In this document: positions 51,434 through 60,017 of the stretch, piece after piece
Position numbering within the stretch: the stretch's first letter is position 1
How the letters are laid out: every line of letters begins with the position of its first letter
Origin: Saprospiraceae bacterium
Lineage (GTDB): Bacteria > Bacteroidota > Bacteroidia > Chitinophagales > Saprospiraceae
DNA length: 63,050 bases
NCBI GenBank assembly: GCA_028282725.1
Contig: JANQHF010000113.1
Coordinates: 1-63,050, forward strand
Reading direction: 5' to 3'
The notes under the pieces: model-generated
The model's input: only the letters and a program-made list of their open reading frames with translations
Databases searched by the model: none
Told to the model about the DNA's origin: nothing
Program-made: the position numbers and the translations under genes

Positions 51434-53107
51434 TTACTCCCAAATGATCTGGTTTTCATCCTTATGCCAGTTCAAAAACTGACTTCCGTACAAATCATCT
51501 ATTTTTCCTCTTTTTACTTTCAGGGTCGGAGTCAGGATTTCATTGTTCGCGCTCCAGGCATCTCTATTGATGATGATGGTTGATATCCTTTGATATCCGG
51601 ATAGTGTTTTGTTCAGATCTGCCAATTCATTTTTTAGTGAGGCTTCCACGTCGGATCTTTCCTTTGATTGACCCACTTCCGAGAGATTAACCAAACAAAT
51701 GGGTTGCGGGATGCCCAAACCGGCCACGCAACACTGTTCGACACAGTCATTATTTGAGATCACTTCTTCCATGGGGTTGGGTATTATATAGCTACCCTTG
51801 GATGTCTTGAAAGCATCTTTTACGCGGCCCACGACCCTGACATATCCCTTTTCATCAATCGTCCCTCTGTCTCCGCTATGCATCCACCCATCGATGAGTA
51901 CTTCAGCTGTTTTCTCCGGCTCTTTATAATAACCGGTCATCATATAGGGAGTCTTCATCAGGATTTCTCCTGTATCCGGATGTATCCTCACTTCGCCTTC
52001 GGGGATAGTTCTCCCGACCGAATCCGGTGGCGTATCGAGGTCGGGACCATTGGTCATCGAACCACAAACTTCGGTCATACCGTAGGCCTCCACCAAATGA
52101 ATGCCCAATTTGCGGTACCACTTTTTAAGAAATTCCGGTGTAATAGCCGCCCCGGTCGCAGCGATTTTTACATCCCGAAGACCCAGTGCTGTACGAATTC
52201 TTTTTTTGATAATACCCGAAACAATGGGAATCTTAAGAAGTCGATCCATCTTTTCAGGTGGCATTTTTGCAATCACTCCATAGTAAAATTTGGTCCAAAT
52301 TCTAGGAACGGCAAATAACATCGTAGGCTGAGTTTCCCGGATATTTTGGGCAAAAGTGTCCAATGATTCTGCAAACGATATAGTCCCGCCTACATACAGA
52401 CAAGGCACTTCCATTCCAAGACGCTCAGCAACATGATTCAACGGAAGAAATGAAAAAAAACGGTGATTCTTGAATTTGGTTATTCCGATCCATTGCGACT
52501 TTTCTTCGTCGCGCATAATCAATGCAGGTGTCCGATGGATGTGCATGACACCCTTTGGTGTACCCGTCGTGCCTGATGTAAATTTAATGGTCCAAAGATC
52601 ATCAAGTCCAGGTTTGGGCTGGCCCTCAATCGGATCGTTCTCACCTGCCATGTCATCCCACTTCAGTCCGACAGGAATCTCAGCATTCCCCTGGTAACGA
52701 GGGAATCGAATCACATGGAGTCCGGGAGGGATCGCATCCCCTTTGTTGCTCCACGAATCGAGCTTACCCACAAACAATAATTTAATATCACTCAAGGCAA
52801 TGACCTCTTCCAGTTGGGATTTTGGGAGACTTGCATAATATGGTACAGAAACATAGCCGCCCATCATAATCGCCAGATCAGCCAGGATCCAGTGATAACA
52901 ATTCTTGGACAGGATCCCGACATGGTCTCCTTTCTGAAGACCAAGTTTGTTCATTCCGTTTGCGATTCTCCGAGCTTCTTCACCGGCTTGTCCATATGTG
53001 ATTGTCTTCCATTGATCTCCTTTCGGCTGACGTAAAAAGATCTTGTCGGGAGTTGTGGATTCCCAATGATAAAAGTTCTCTATAACGGTCCTTAATTGAT
53101 CATTCAT
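51434..53107 (-). CDS. AMP-dependent acyl-CoA synthetase/ligase (FACL-like)
   Basis: A 557-residue adenylate-forming enzyme. Motif A3 reads TIKFTSGTTGTPKGVMH, A5 is VEAYGMTEVCGSM, A7-A8 is GWMHSGDRGTIDEKGYVRV and VGRVKDAFKTSKGSYI. It is of the long-chain fatty-acid-CoA ligase type and probably activates an acyl chain at the membrane. The ATG at 53107 (MNDQLRTVIENFYHW) was chosen over an ATG 15 codons upstream because the former matches the family start. First gene of the five-gene operon. Confidence 0.9.
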   Translation of the reverse strand: MNDQLRTVIENFYHWESTTPDKIFLRQPKGDQWKTITYGQAGEEARRIANGMNKLGLQKGDHVGILSKNCYHWILADLAIMMGGYVSVPYYASLPKSQLEEVIALSDIKLLFVGKLDSWSNKGDAIPPGLHVIRFPRYQGNAEIPVGLKWDDMAGENDPIEGQPKPGLDDLWTIKFTSGTTGTPKGVMHIHRTPALIMRDEEKSQWIGITKFKNHRFFSFLPLNHVAERLGMEVPCLYVGGTISFAESLDTFAQNIRETQPTMLFAVPRIWTKFYYGVIAKMPPEKMDRLLKIPIVSGIIKKRIRTALGLRDVKIAATGAAITPEFLKKWYRKLGIHLVEAYGMTEVCGSMTNGPDLDTPPDSVGRTIPEGEVRIHPDTGEILMKTPYMMTGYYKEPEKTAEVLIDGWMHSGDRGTIDEKGYVRVVGRVKDAFKTSKGSYIIPNPMEEVISNNDCVEQCCVAGLGIPQPICLVNLSEVGQSKERSDVEASLKNELADLNKTLSGYQRISTIIINRDAWSANNEILTPTLKVKRGKIDDLYGSQFLNWHKDENQIIWE

Positions 53108-53254
53108 GTACAGGCGGATTTGATGATATTGATGAAGCTGAAAGGAAAGCAATATACCAAATAAGGATGATTTTGAACATCGCGCTAAACAGCCTGTTCA
53201 TTCACAATAATTCGTTTTTTACAATGTCATGACAAAGCCTTAATACAAAGGGCT

Positions 53255-53262
53255 TAATTTTG
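53255..53262 (+). promoter_or_regulatory. -7 element of hemA
   Basis: TAATTTTG matches TAnnTTTG and ends eight bases before the hemA ATG, so the transcript would be almost leaderless. No clear -33 TTTG at the expected distance. Confidence 0.35.
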
Positions 53263-53270
53263 AGGTACGA

Positions 53271-54497
53271 ATGCTGGAACATTACAAGCTCATAACGGTT
53301 TCACATCGAAGTCTCGATACAAGGGATCTGGAACACTTCATGGTGAAATACAATGAAGAAGCAGGTCTTATTGCCCGTCTACAAGCGATTAAAAAGGCCA
53401 GTGGGCAGGAAGAATTTCTCTATTTATCGACTTGTAACAGAGTAGTCTTTCTTTTTTATGGAGCAAATGATATTCACCAGCGAAACATGGCCGCTTTTTT
53501 TCAATTGATCAATCCTGAAATTGATGATTCGATACTAGAGGGAATTGATCGATTTGTGGTTCAATACCAGGGAACGGAGGCAGTCAATCACATCATGGAA
53601 ATTGCGTCTTCCATCGATTCCCTGGTAGTGGGAGAACGAGAAATATTCCGGCAATTCCGGGATGCCTATGCCCTGTGTAATCAGGTTAATATTTGTAGTG
53701 ATCGTATCAGATTAGTGAATAAAATAGCTGTCAAAGCTGCCAAAGAGATCTATACGAAGACGACGATTGGAACACGTCCGGTATCCGTGGTCTCATTGGC
53801 CATACAGAAATTTCTAAGTAAGAAGCTTCCTCAAGACGCAAGGATCCTGTTGATAGGGGCAGGTGAAACAAATAGTACAACCGGCAGATTTTTGAAAAAA
53901 CACGGATACCAAAACCTCATCATTTTCAACAGGTCGATCAATAATGCCAATGCACTTAGCCAGGAATTGGATGCCGAAGCCAGACATCTGGGTGATCTCA
54001 AAGGTTACAGTGAGGATTTTGATTGCATATTCACCTGTACGGCAGCTCAGGAGCCAATCGTGACAGAAGAAATGTTTTCTTCAATCGTGGCTGACCATAA
54101 TGAAAAAGTAATTGTTGACCTTTCGATACCGCATAATGTAGCCAAAGAAGTGGCACAATTGGACCAGGTCGATTATATCTCCATTGATGACCTAAGGCAA
54201 CTGGCTGAACAAAATCTAGCACTTCGGGCAGAAAATATTGCGGAAGCAAAAAGCATTATCAAGACCCACCTGGATGAGTTTGAACAAATGTTTGAAAGAA
54301 GGAAAGTAGAAAAAGCGTTGAGCAACCTTCCTCGCGAAATACGTGAGGTAAAGGAGCGTGCCATCAACCTGGTTTTCAAAGAACAAATTGATGATCTTCC
54401 GTCTGAAACCAAAGATTTGATAGAGGAAATTACCTCTTATATGGAGAAAAAATGTGTCGCCATACCTATGAAAATGGCTAAGAAAATAGTGAAATAA
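53271..54497 (+). CDS. hemA: Glutamyl-tRNA reductase
   Basis: A 408-residue enzyme that makes glutamate-1-semialdehyde from glutamyl-tRNA, the first step of C5 tetrapyrrole synthesis. The catalytic Cys lies in YLSTCNRVVFLF (near residue 50). SLVVGEREIFRQFRDAY, the NADP-binding LLIGAGETNSTTGRFL, and the dimerisation helix at the C terminus are all present. Length is normal. In many Bacteroidota hemA is next to other hem genes; here it stands alone, facing the M28 peptidase gene. Confidence 0.95.
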   Translation: MLEHYKLITVSHRSLDTRDLEHFMVKYNEEAGLIARLQAIKKASGQEEFLYLSTCNRVVFLFYGANDIHQRNMAAFFQLINPEIDDSILEGIDRFVVQYQGTEAVNHIMEIASSIDSLVVGEREIFRQFRDAYALCNQVNICSDRIRLVNKIAVKAAKEIYTKTTIGTRPVSVVSLAIQKFLSKKLPQDARILLIGAGETNSTTGRFLKKHGYQNLIIFNRSINNANALSQELDAEARHLGDLKGYSEDFDCIFTCTAAQEPIVTEEMFSSIVADHNEKVIVDLSIPHNVAKEVAQLDQVDYISIDDLRQLAEQNLALRAENIAEAKSIIKTHLDEFEQMFERRKVEKALSNLPREIREVKERAINLVFKEQIDDLPSETKDLIEEITSYMEKKCVAIPMKMAKKIVK

Positions 54498-54498
54498 T

Positions 54499-55767
54499 TC
54501 AGTCGAATACGACTTCCTTCCGAATGACCTTATTTCCCCTTTTTACCGTTACCATAATGGAATCACCAGGATTAAACTTGGACAGTAAGTTCATATAGGA
54601 TTCCATTCCTTCAACGTCATATTCGCCCATTTTAATTACGACATCACCTTTAAGAATACCGGCTTTGTCTGCCGGACGGTCCGACCGAATTCCATCTATT
54701 CTCATGCCCTCCCCGTCAAATAAATAGTCAGGCATCACTCCCAAGGTCACTTTGAAAGAACGTCTTCCTTGCTGATCAGCTTGTTTCGTCTCTGTCCAGG
54801 CCAATCTTTCATTTTTATCCAGTTTGCCTACAACTTTCAGGATGTATTCAAGCACCATGTCCAGACCCTCATAGTTGATTTTATCTTCATCATCAGAAGG
54901 TTTATGATAATCAGCATGCTGTCCTGTAAAGAAGTGAAGCGCAGGGATTTCTGATAAATAAAACGATGTGTGGTCAGATGCTCCCAGTCCACCTTCGGTC
55001 GTAACAACGGAAATTCCCTTGACCTTGATTTTTGGTATCACTTCGTTCCACATCGGAGAGGTCCCCACCCCGTTAATGGACAATTTTCCTTCTTCATTGA
55101 GCCTGCCGATCATATCCATATTCAACATATAATTGACCATACCGAGATCAACAGTTGGATTTTTAGTGTAGTAATTGGACCCCCAAAGACCATACTCTTC
55201 GCCCGAGAATCCAATAAAGAGATAATTATTATTGCTATAGCGTCCGGTCAATTCCTTTGCCAGGTGCAACATACCTGCCACCCCACTTGCATTATCGTCT
55301 GCACCATTATGAATCGCTCTTCCATCTGCATGAAGCGAACCACTGTGTTCCCATCCCAAGTGATCATAGTGTGCTCCAATGACCACTGTATTGGAAGCAC
55401 CGTTGTCAATCATACCAATGACATTGCGAACGGTGATCTCACCTTGCTCAACAAATTCAGCCCCATGAGGATTATCCTTATCCTTGACCTGGAAGTCCTG
55501 GTAGTATTGATCAGTTCCCATGGGAATCAACCCTAATTCCTGCATTCTTTTACTAATGTATTCTGCTGCCAGTTTTTCACCTTTCTGTCCCGTCTCCCTC
55601 CCTTCCAATTCATCGGAAGCGAGATATTCAATGTCCTTTTCAAGCATGGGATCATAACCCAATTCCTTTTCCAGGGAAGTCTGGGTTGTGCTGCATTGAC
55701 TCAAGAGCAAAGGAAGGAGAAGCAAGGCAACCACATGTTTGAAGAGTCTGTCCGTTGTTATATTCAC
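54499..55767 (-). CDS. M28 metallopeptidase lipoprotein with C-terminal PDZ domain
   Basis: A 422-residue lipoprotein (lipobox LLLLSQC, Cys near residue 26). The M28 dizinc site is complete: GAHYDHLGWE, GADDNASGV, FSGEEYGLWGS, NMDMIGR and a His in FTGQHADYHKPSDDE. A PDZ-like domain spans about 335-420 (GMRIDGIRSDRPADKAGI, KMGEYDVEGMESYM). It differs from the other M28 protein (42983) in the PDZ domain and lipid anchor. The start is GTG. TAAATTTG lies 41 bases upstream. Confidence 0.9.
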   Translation of the reverse strand: MNITTDRLFKHVVALLLLPLLLSQCSTTQTSLEKELGYDPMLEKDIEYLASDELEGRETGQKGEKLAAEYISKRMQELGLIPMGTDQYYQDFQVKDKDNPHGAEFVEQGEITVRNVIGMIDNGASNTVVIGAHYDHLGWEHSGSLHADGRAIHNGADDNASGVAGMLHLAKELTGRYSNNNYLFIGFSGEEYGLWGSNYYTKNPTVDLGMVNYMLNMDMIGRLNEEGKLSINGVGTSPMWNEVIPKIKVKGISVVTTEGGLGASDHTSFYLSEIPALHFFTGQHADYHKPSDDEDKINYEGLDMVLEYILKVVGKLDKNERLAWTETKQADQQGRRSFKVTLGVMPDYLFDGEGMRIDGIRSDRPADKAGILKGDVVIKMGEYDVEGMESYMNLLSKFNPGDSIMVTVKRGNKVIRKEVVFD

Positions 55768-55808
55768 GCTATTGATTTAACTATTTGTAAAAGATTATTT
55801 TTGCGCCT

Positions 55809-55841
55809 CAAATTTACTCTAGCATGGCTCAATACCACAAG
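55809..55841 (-). promoter_or_regulatory. Promoter of the M28-PDZ gene
   Basis: TAAATTTG (55809-55816, - strand) fits TAnnTTTG, and CTTG stands at 55838-55841, 21 bases upstream. The element overlaps the start of the divergent TolB-like gene. Confidence 0.4.
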
Positions 55842-56951
55842 ATATTTCTTCTTTCTATCGCAATATTTTTTGCGGGTTGCTTTCAAAAAAAGACACCACC
55901 TGCCGACATTAATACAGAGGAGGCGGCTACTTTGAAGCCCTTCGAACACGATTCTCTCATTTACATTAAGGAAAAGCATTTCAAGCACTTGCAGCAGTTG
56001 ACCAACGGAGGAGATAATGCTGAGGCATACTGGTCATTCGACAATCAAAAGTTGATCTTTCAAGCTTCAAACCCGGAATGGGGTGCTGAGTGTGATCAGA
56101 TCTTCTATTATGATCTTAACGAATCGTGGGATCACAACAAGCGAGTACCTCTGGTGAGCACGGGTCATGGACGAACGACATGTAGTTTCTTTATGCCCGG
56201 TAACGATCATTTTCTGTATGCATCGACTCATCTTGCTGATCAAAATTGTCCTCCGGTACCTGAGAGAAGTCCGGGTGGATTATATGTCTGGCCCATTTAT
56301 GAATCCTTCGATATTTTTATCAGTGATCTCGAAGGAAATATTACAAAACAGTTGACAGACGAACCCGGTTATGATGCTGAAGCCACCCTGTCCCCACAAG
56401 GAGATAAAATCGTATTCACTTCAATGCGAACAGGAGACCTTGAATTGTACACAATGGACATTGACGGAAGCAACGTCAAACAGATTACTGATGAACTCGG
56501 ATACGATGGCGGTGCATTCTTTTCACCCGACGGATCAAGGTTGATCTTCAGGGCATCGAGACCTTCCACAGAGGAGGAAAAAACCCGGTATCTGGATCTT
56601 CTTGCAAAAAACCTGGTTCAACCCACCAACATGGAACTCTTTGTTTGTAATGTCGATGGATCGGAACTCAGACAAATTACGAATTTGGGAAATGCCAATT
56701 GGGCGCCTTATTTCCATCCATCCGGTGAGAAGATCATATTCTCATCCAATCACAAGAGTGAAAGAGGTTTCCCATTCAATCTTTTTATGATCAATCTGGA
56801 TGGTACGGGGTTGGAGCAAATCACCTTTGATGAAGCATTTGATTCATTTCCAATGTTTTCATACGATGGAAAATATCTCGCCTTTTCTTCGAATCGCAAC
56901 AATGGCGGAAGTCGATCTACCAACTTGTTTATAGCGGAATGGCAGGATTAG
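55824..56951 (+). CDS. TolB-like beta-propeller lipoprotein
   Basis: A 375-residue lipoprotein (lipobox IFFAGC, Cys at 19) with several PD40/WD40-like repeats: AEATLSPQGDKIVFTSMRTG, DGGAFFSPDGSRLIFRASRP, WAPYFHPSGEKIIFSSNH and SFPMFSYDGKYLAFSSNRN. Each repeat ends in a DG-containing turn such as DIDGSNVKQIT. It resembles the TolB propeller but lacks the TolB N-terminal domain. Role unknown, probably a periplasmic protein-binding scaffold. Its last bases overlap a small gene at 56939. Confidence 0.88.
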   Translation: MAQYHKIFLLSIAIFFAGCFQKKTPPADINTEEAATLKPFEHDSLIYIKEKHFKHLQQLTNGGDNAEAYWSFDNQKLIFQASNPEWGAECDQIFYYDLNESWDHNKRVPLVSTGHGRTTCSFFMPGNDHFLYASTHLADQNCPPVPERSPGGLYVWPIYESFDIFISDLEGNITKQLTDEPGYDAEATLSPQGDKIVFTSMRTGDLELYTMDIDGSNVKQITDELGYDGGAFFSPDGSRLIFRASRPSTEEEKTRYLDLLAKNLVQPTNMELFVCNVDGSELRQITNLGNANWAPYFHPSGEKIIFSSNHKSERGFPFNLFMINLDGTGLEQITFDEAFDSFPMFSYDGKYLAFSSNRNNGGSRSTNLFIAEWQD

Positions 56952-57085
56952 AAAAGCCAGAACGGGGGAAGAAATCAGGAAAGTGGTTCAAGAGATTGGG
57001 TTGGGGTGCATTCCTGTTTTTCTTCGTGAAGGGATTGGTATGGCTGGCTATCTTCTTCGGTTTGGGAAAATTGATCGGATGCTAG
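56939..57085 (+). CDS. Small single-pass membrane protein (48 aa)
   Basis: A 48-residue frame starting 13 bases inside the end of the propeller gene. It has a basic, polar N terminus (MAGLEKPERGKKSGKWFKR) and one hydrophobic, aromatic-rich TM segment (GAFLFFFVKGLVWLAIFFG) ending in GKLIGC. The overlap with the preceding gene suggests coupled translation. I do not recognise a family; the composition is typical of conserved short Bacteroidota membrane proteins. Confidence 0.6.
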   Translation: MAGLEKPERGKKSGKWFKRLGWGAFLFFFVKGLVWLAIFFGLGKLIGC

Positions 57086-57127
57086 TCAAAACGGGCAGGT
57101 GCTCAAATAACTGACCAGGCAGATCAA

Positions 57128-58240
57128 TCAGCGCAATACACGATATTCCACAACGGGATGACGTTTTTCGCCTATCACTGCGTTCAACACTTCCATTTCA
57201 ATTGCCCTGATGGTCAATCCATCTTTGGTCAATACCTGGATCAAGACGTCACTGTGTGGATCAATGGTAACGATGTCCGAATGGTTGTAAAAATCATAGT
57301 CTGACATATTCTTTAAAATGAATTTAGCACTACTATGGTTGGTGATCACGACTTCTTCTACCGTTGAAGGACCAATGAAATCCCTTGATTTCAAAGAAAG
57401 ACAAGACTGGACCAAAGGAATCACGTTCTCCTCCTTTCCAATCAAAACATCATTAAACCAAGCTATGGTCCTGCCTGCAAACATTGCTTCCTTTATTGCA
57501 GAATCAGACCTTTCTTTTGCCAGGACCAGGGAAATAGGACGATGACCTCCTTCTGCCAGGCCGTATTGCCAATCGACCAATCCGTGAATATCAGATGTAC
57601 CGATTGCAGTGAGATCATGGCTTTTGGCGAGTTCCAGGGCTCTTTCACTATAGGTGATATCATTGACCACCTCTATTCCATGTAGTAACCCCTTATTAAT
57701 GAGGGTATCATGAAGCGCTGAAATTACCGGCATACCGTCATCCTGTTGTTGGATCCAATTGGGATGGTTCCAGAAAATGAAAGCTCCCTGGTCTGCAGCG
57801 GCCTGGTAGGCCGCTATCGGGTCCTCAAAGTTAATGAGATTGGCATCCGTTATGAATATGGCATTGGCGTGACCGGGTGGCATGTCCTTAGTAACTTCGG
57901 CACCATGAATCACGATCAGATCATAAGGTTTGGCGTATTCCTGAGCAAGAATGTAGGAACGATTGCGATCGGGATGAGGGATATCTTCATCGTGTGGCTG
58001 ATATTCAATATGTTCCGTTAAGGATATTGCATCCAGACCATCCCTCACAGCTTCTTCTACCCTAATATTTGGCCAAACACTTCCATCTGAAAATACGGTG
58101 TGAATATGAAAATCACATTTTAAGGTTACATAGTTGTCTACATCCGGAAATCGAATTTTTCTTTCTTCAAGACCCTGTTGACAAAGAATCATGCCGAAGG
58201 ATGTGATTTGGCATAAAATGAAAAAGAAACATTTCGTCAT
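57128..58240 (-). CDS. PHP-domain phosphodiesterase (Sb-PDE-like)
   Basis: A 370-residue secreted protein with signal peptide (FFFILCQITSFGMILCQ) and a PHP domain: KCDFHIHTVFSDGS (HxH), SLTEHIEYQPHDED (metal His), IHGAEVTK (Glu), FWNHPNWIQQ (His) and GTSDIHGL (Asp, His). A C-terminal beta domain of about 100 residues follows. These proteins resemble Sb-PDE family phosphodiesterases that use metal ions to cleave phosphodiesters. Reverse-strand single gene, divergent from the MBL hydrolase gene. Confidence 0.88.
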   Translation of the reverse strand: MTKCFFFILCQITSFGMILCQQGLEERKIRFPDVDNYVTLKCDFHIHTVFSDGSVWPNIRVEEAVRDGLDAISLTEHIEYQPHDEDIPHPDRNRSYILAQEYAKPYDLIVIHGAEVTKDMPPGHANAIFITDANLINFEDPIAAYQAAADQGAFIFWNHPNWIQQQDDGMPVISALHDTLINKGLLHGIEVVNDITYSERALELAKSHDLTAIGTSDIHGLVDWQYGLAEGGHRPISLVLAKERSDSAIKEAMFAGRTIAWFNDVLIGKEENVIPLVQSCLSLKSRDFIGPSTVEEVVITNHSSAKFILKNMSDYDFYNHSDIVTIDPHSDVLIQVLTKDGLTIRAIEMEVLNAVIGEKRHPVVEYRVLR

Positions 58241-58311
58241 TTATAGGGTTAATTAATTCGAGTATATTTAAAAGTAAACTGTATCAATCTTAAAATTTAA
58301 ATGTAAGCATT

Positions 58312-59202
58312 ATGTCAAGAATAACAGCGCTTTTCATTTTCGTACTATTTTGTTTTTCTTCACTTACCGGCCAGGACAGATTTGCCGGAGTTGAAATAAA
58401 AGAGACCAAACTGGCAGATAACATTTATATGCTTGAAGGTTCCGGGGGAAACATAGGCTTGGTCATCAATGGTCAGGATGCTTTATTAATTGATAATCAA
58501 TATGGACAGCTATCAGACAAAATCATGGCGAAGGTGGTTGATTTGGCTTCCGGGAAAGTCACCAAGGTAATCAATACTCACTGGCATGGCGATCACGCTG
58601 GCGGTAACGAAAACTTTGGAAAATCAGGAGCGTTAATTTTTGCCCATGAAAATGTCAGGGATAGAATGGCAATGGAACAAGTCCGGGGAGAAAGAGTCAC
58701 ACCGGCTTCACCAGCCACTGCTCTTCCCGTAGTAACTTACAGGGATAATATGCAATTATACTTCATGGGAGAACCAATTATGGTCATGCATGTCCACAAT
58801 GCACATACCGACGGTGATTCATTTGTATTCCTGCCCGAAAGCAACGTTTTACATATGGGGGACTGCTTTTTCCATAAACGATTCCCATATATTGACGTTG
58901 GAAGCGGTGGATCAATCGATGGAATGATAGCCGCAGCCGAAGCAGCATTGATGTTAGTTGATGAAGGCACCCAAATCATACCTGGTCACGGACCTATGGC
59001 AACCAAAGAAGATCTTCAAAAATATCATGAGTTTTTAACAACCGTAAAGGAAAGAATCGAGTCTTATGTCAATGTAGGCCGGGACAGAGATAGTATGGAC
59101 CCGGATAAAATTGTAGCCGGCTTTGACGAATGGGCCTGGGCATTCATCGATGCTGAACGGTTCACCGACATAGTAGTTGAAAGCCTTTCAAAAGGCAATT
59201 GA
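58312..59202 (+). CDS. Secreted MBL-fold hydrolase
   Basis: A 296-residue metallo-beta-lactamase-fold protein with signal peptide (LFIFVLFCFSSLTGQ). The metal site reads THWHGDHAGGN (HxHxDH), HNAHTDGDSF (His) and IPGHGPMA (His); a further Asp lies in LHMGDCFFH. This is the broad hydrolase/lactonase group, not specifically a beta-lactamase. Monocistronic; its stop lies five bases before the end of the glycosyltransferase pseudogene. Confidence 0.92.
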   Translation: MSRITALFIFVLFCFSSLTGQDRFAGVEIKETKLADNIYMLEGSGGNIGLVINGQDALLIDNQYGQLSDKIMAKVVDLASGKVTKVINTHWHGDHAGGNENFGKSGALIFAHENVRDRMAMEQVRGERVTPASPATALPVVTYRDNMQLYFMGEPIMVMHVHNAHTDGDSFVFLPESNVLHMGDCFFHKRFPYIDVGSGGSIDGMIAAAEAALMLVDEGTQIIPGHGPMATKEDLQKYHEFLTTVKERIESYVNVGRDRDSMDPDKIVAGFDEWAWAFIDAERFTDIVVESLSKGN

Positions 59203-59207
59203 CCACA

Positions 59208-59971
59208 TTAAAGAACTTTTTCATTAGTAATTAGTTTCTGATTGGGATCGCTTGAATCAGATGGATTTACCAATGACTTGAACAAGTCATAATACTCATC
59301 GACCATTTTCGACCAACAAAACTTTTAAGTACAAACTTCTGTGTCTTTAATCCTTTGGATTTCGTTTCGGAAACTGACAGGTGATTGATCACATCTATCC
59401 ATTGTTCTGGTATGCCCGGAGATAACAAATAACCATTTTCATCGTGCACAACAGCGTCTTTGATGCCTTCTAGATTCGCAGCTAAAACAATTTAACCTCT
59501 CGGATTTTATTACTTCCTTACAAGTTCAGTTTTTTGGAAATACTTCTTTTGGACTCTACAGAAGGTAGAATGTTAGTGATTTCATGATCCGCTCCATTGG
59601 GAATCGTATGATTTTTTTTGGTTGACAGACCCATATCAATGCAACATTGTGCTGTGTACTTACTGACACAAATGATCCGGTCAAGCCTGTGGAGCAATGG
59701 AAAAAAGTACTTTCGATAAATCTTGTTTGGGAAAACAACATCCAACCCATGAAAAGTGGCAGCGGTCTTCAATTTTCCAAAATTGCAAAGCCTCAATGTC
59801 AGCTGTGCCATAACACCATCACTAAAGTGTGCCGGGGAAATATTGGGATGTGCTTTGAGTAGCCTATTAACCCGTCTGTTCAATTTTAGAAAAAAGGACA
59901 GTTTGTTTTCCGTTGGCACGTAGCAAATTTTATAAACGGCAGCTTTGGACGCAAAGCCGGTAATGAGTTCA
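59208..59971 (-). pseudogene. Degenerate glycosyltransferase (GT4-type)
   Basis: Two pieces of one GT4-type enzyme remain on the - strand. The N-terminal piece (59518-59919 and a little upstream) has PNISPAHFSDGVMAQLTLRL, RIICVSKYTAQCC and IPNGADHE. The C-terminal piece has AANLEGIKDAVVHDENGYLL. About 100 or more residues with the sugar-nucleotide site are missing between them, and near 59310 one base is lost: the frame then continues as WSKMVDEYYDLFKSLVNPSD. The 5' end also lacks a proper start. It lies next to an intact glycosyltransferase gene at 61037. Confidence 0.75.
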
Positions 59972-60017
59972 AAGCTTCATTTTTACATTCCACATATTGA
60001 CGGAGGATACTTATGAC

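Noticed and set aside
59963-60016. A + strand 17-codon frame reading MSSKLHFYIPHIDGGYL, like the start of a glycosyltransferase
   Set aside because: Suggestive, but too short, followed by a stop, and lying antisense over the 5' end of the - strand glycosyltransferase remnant; it may be chance or a scrap from rearrangement.
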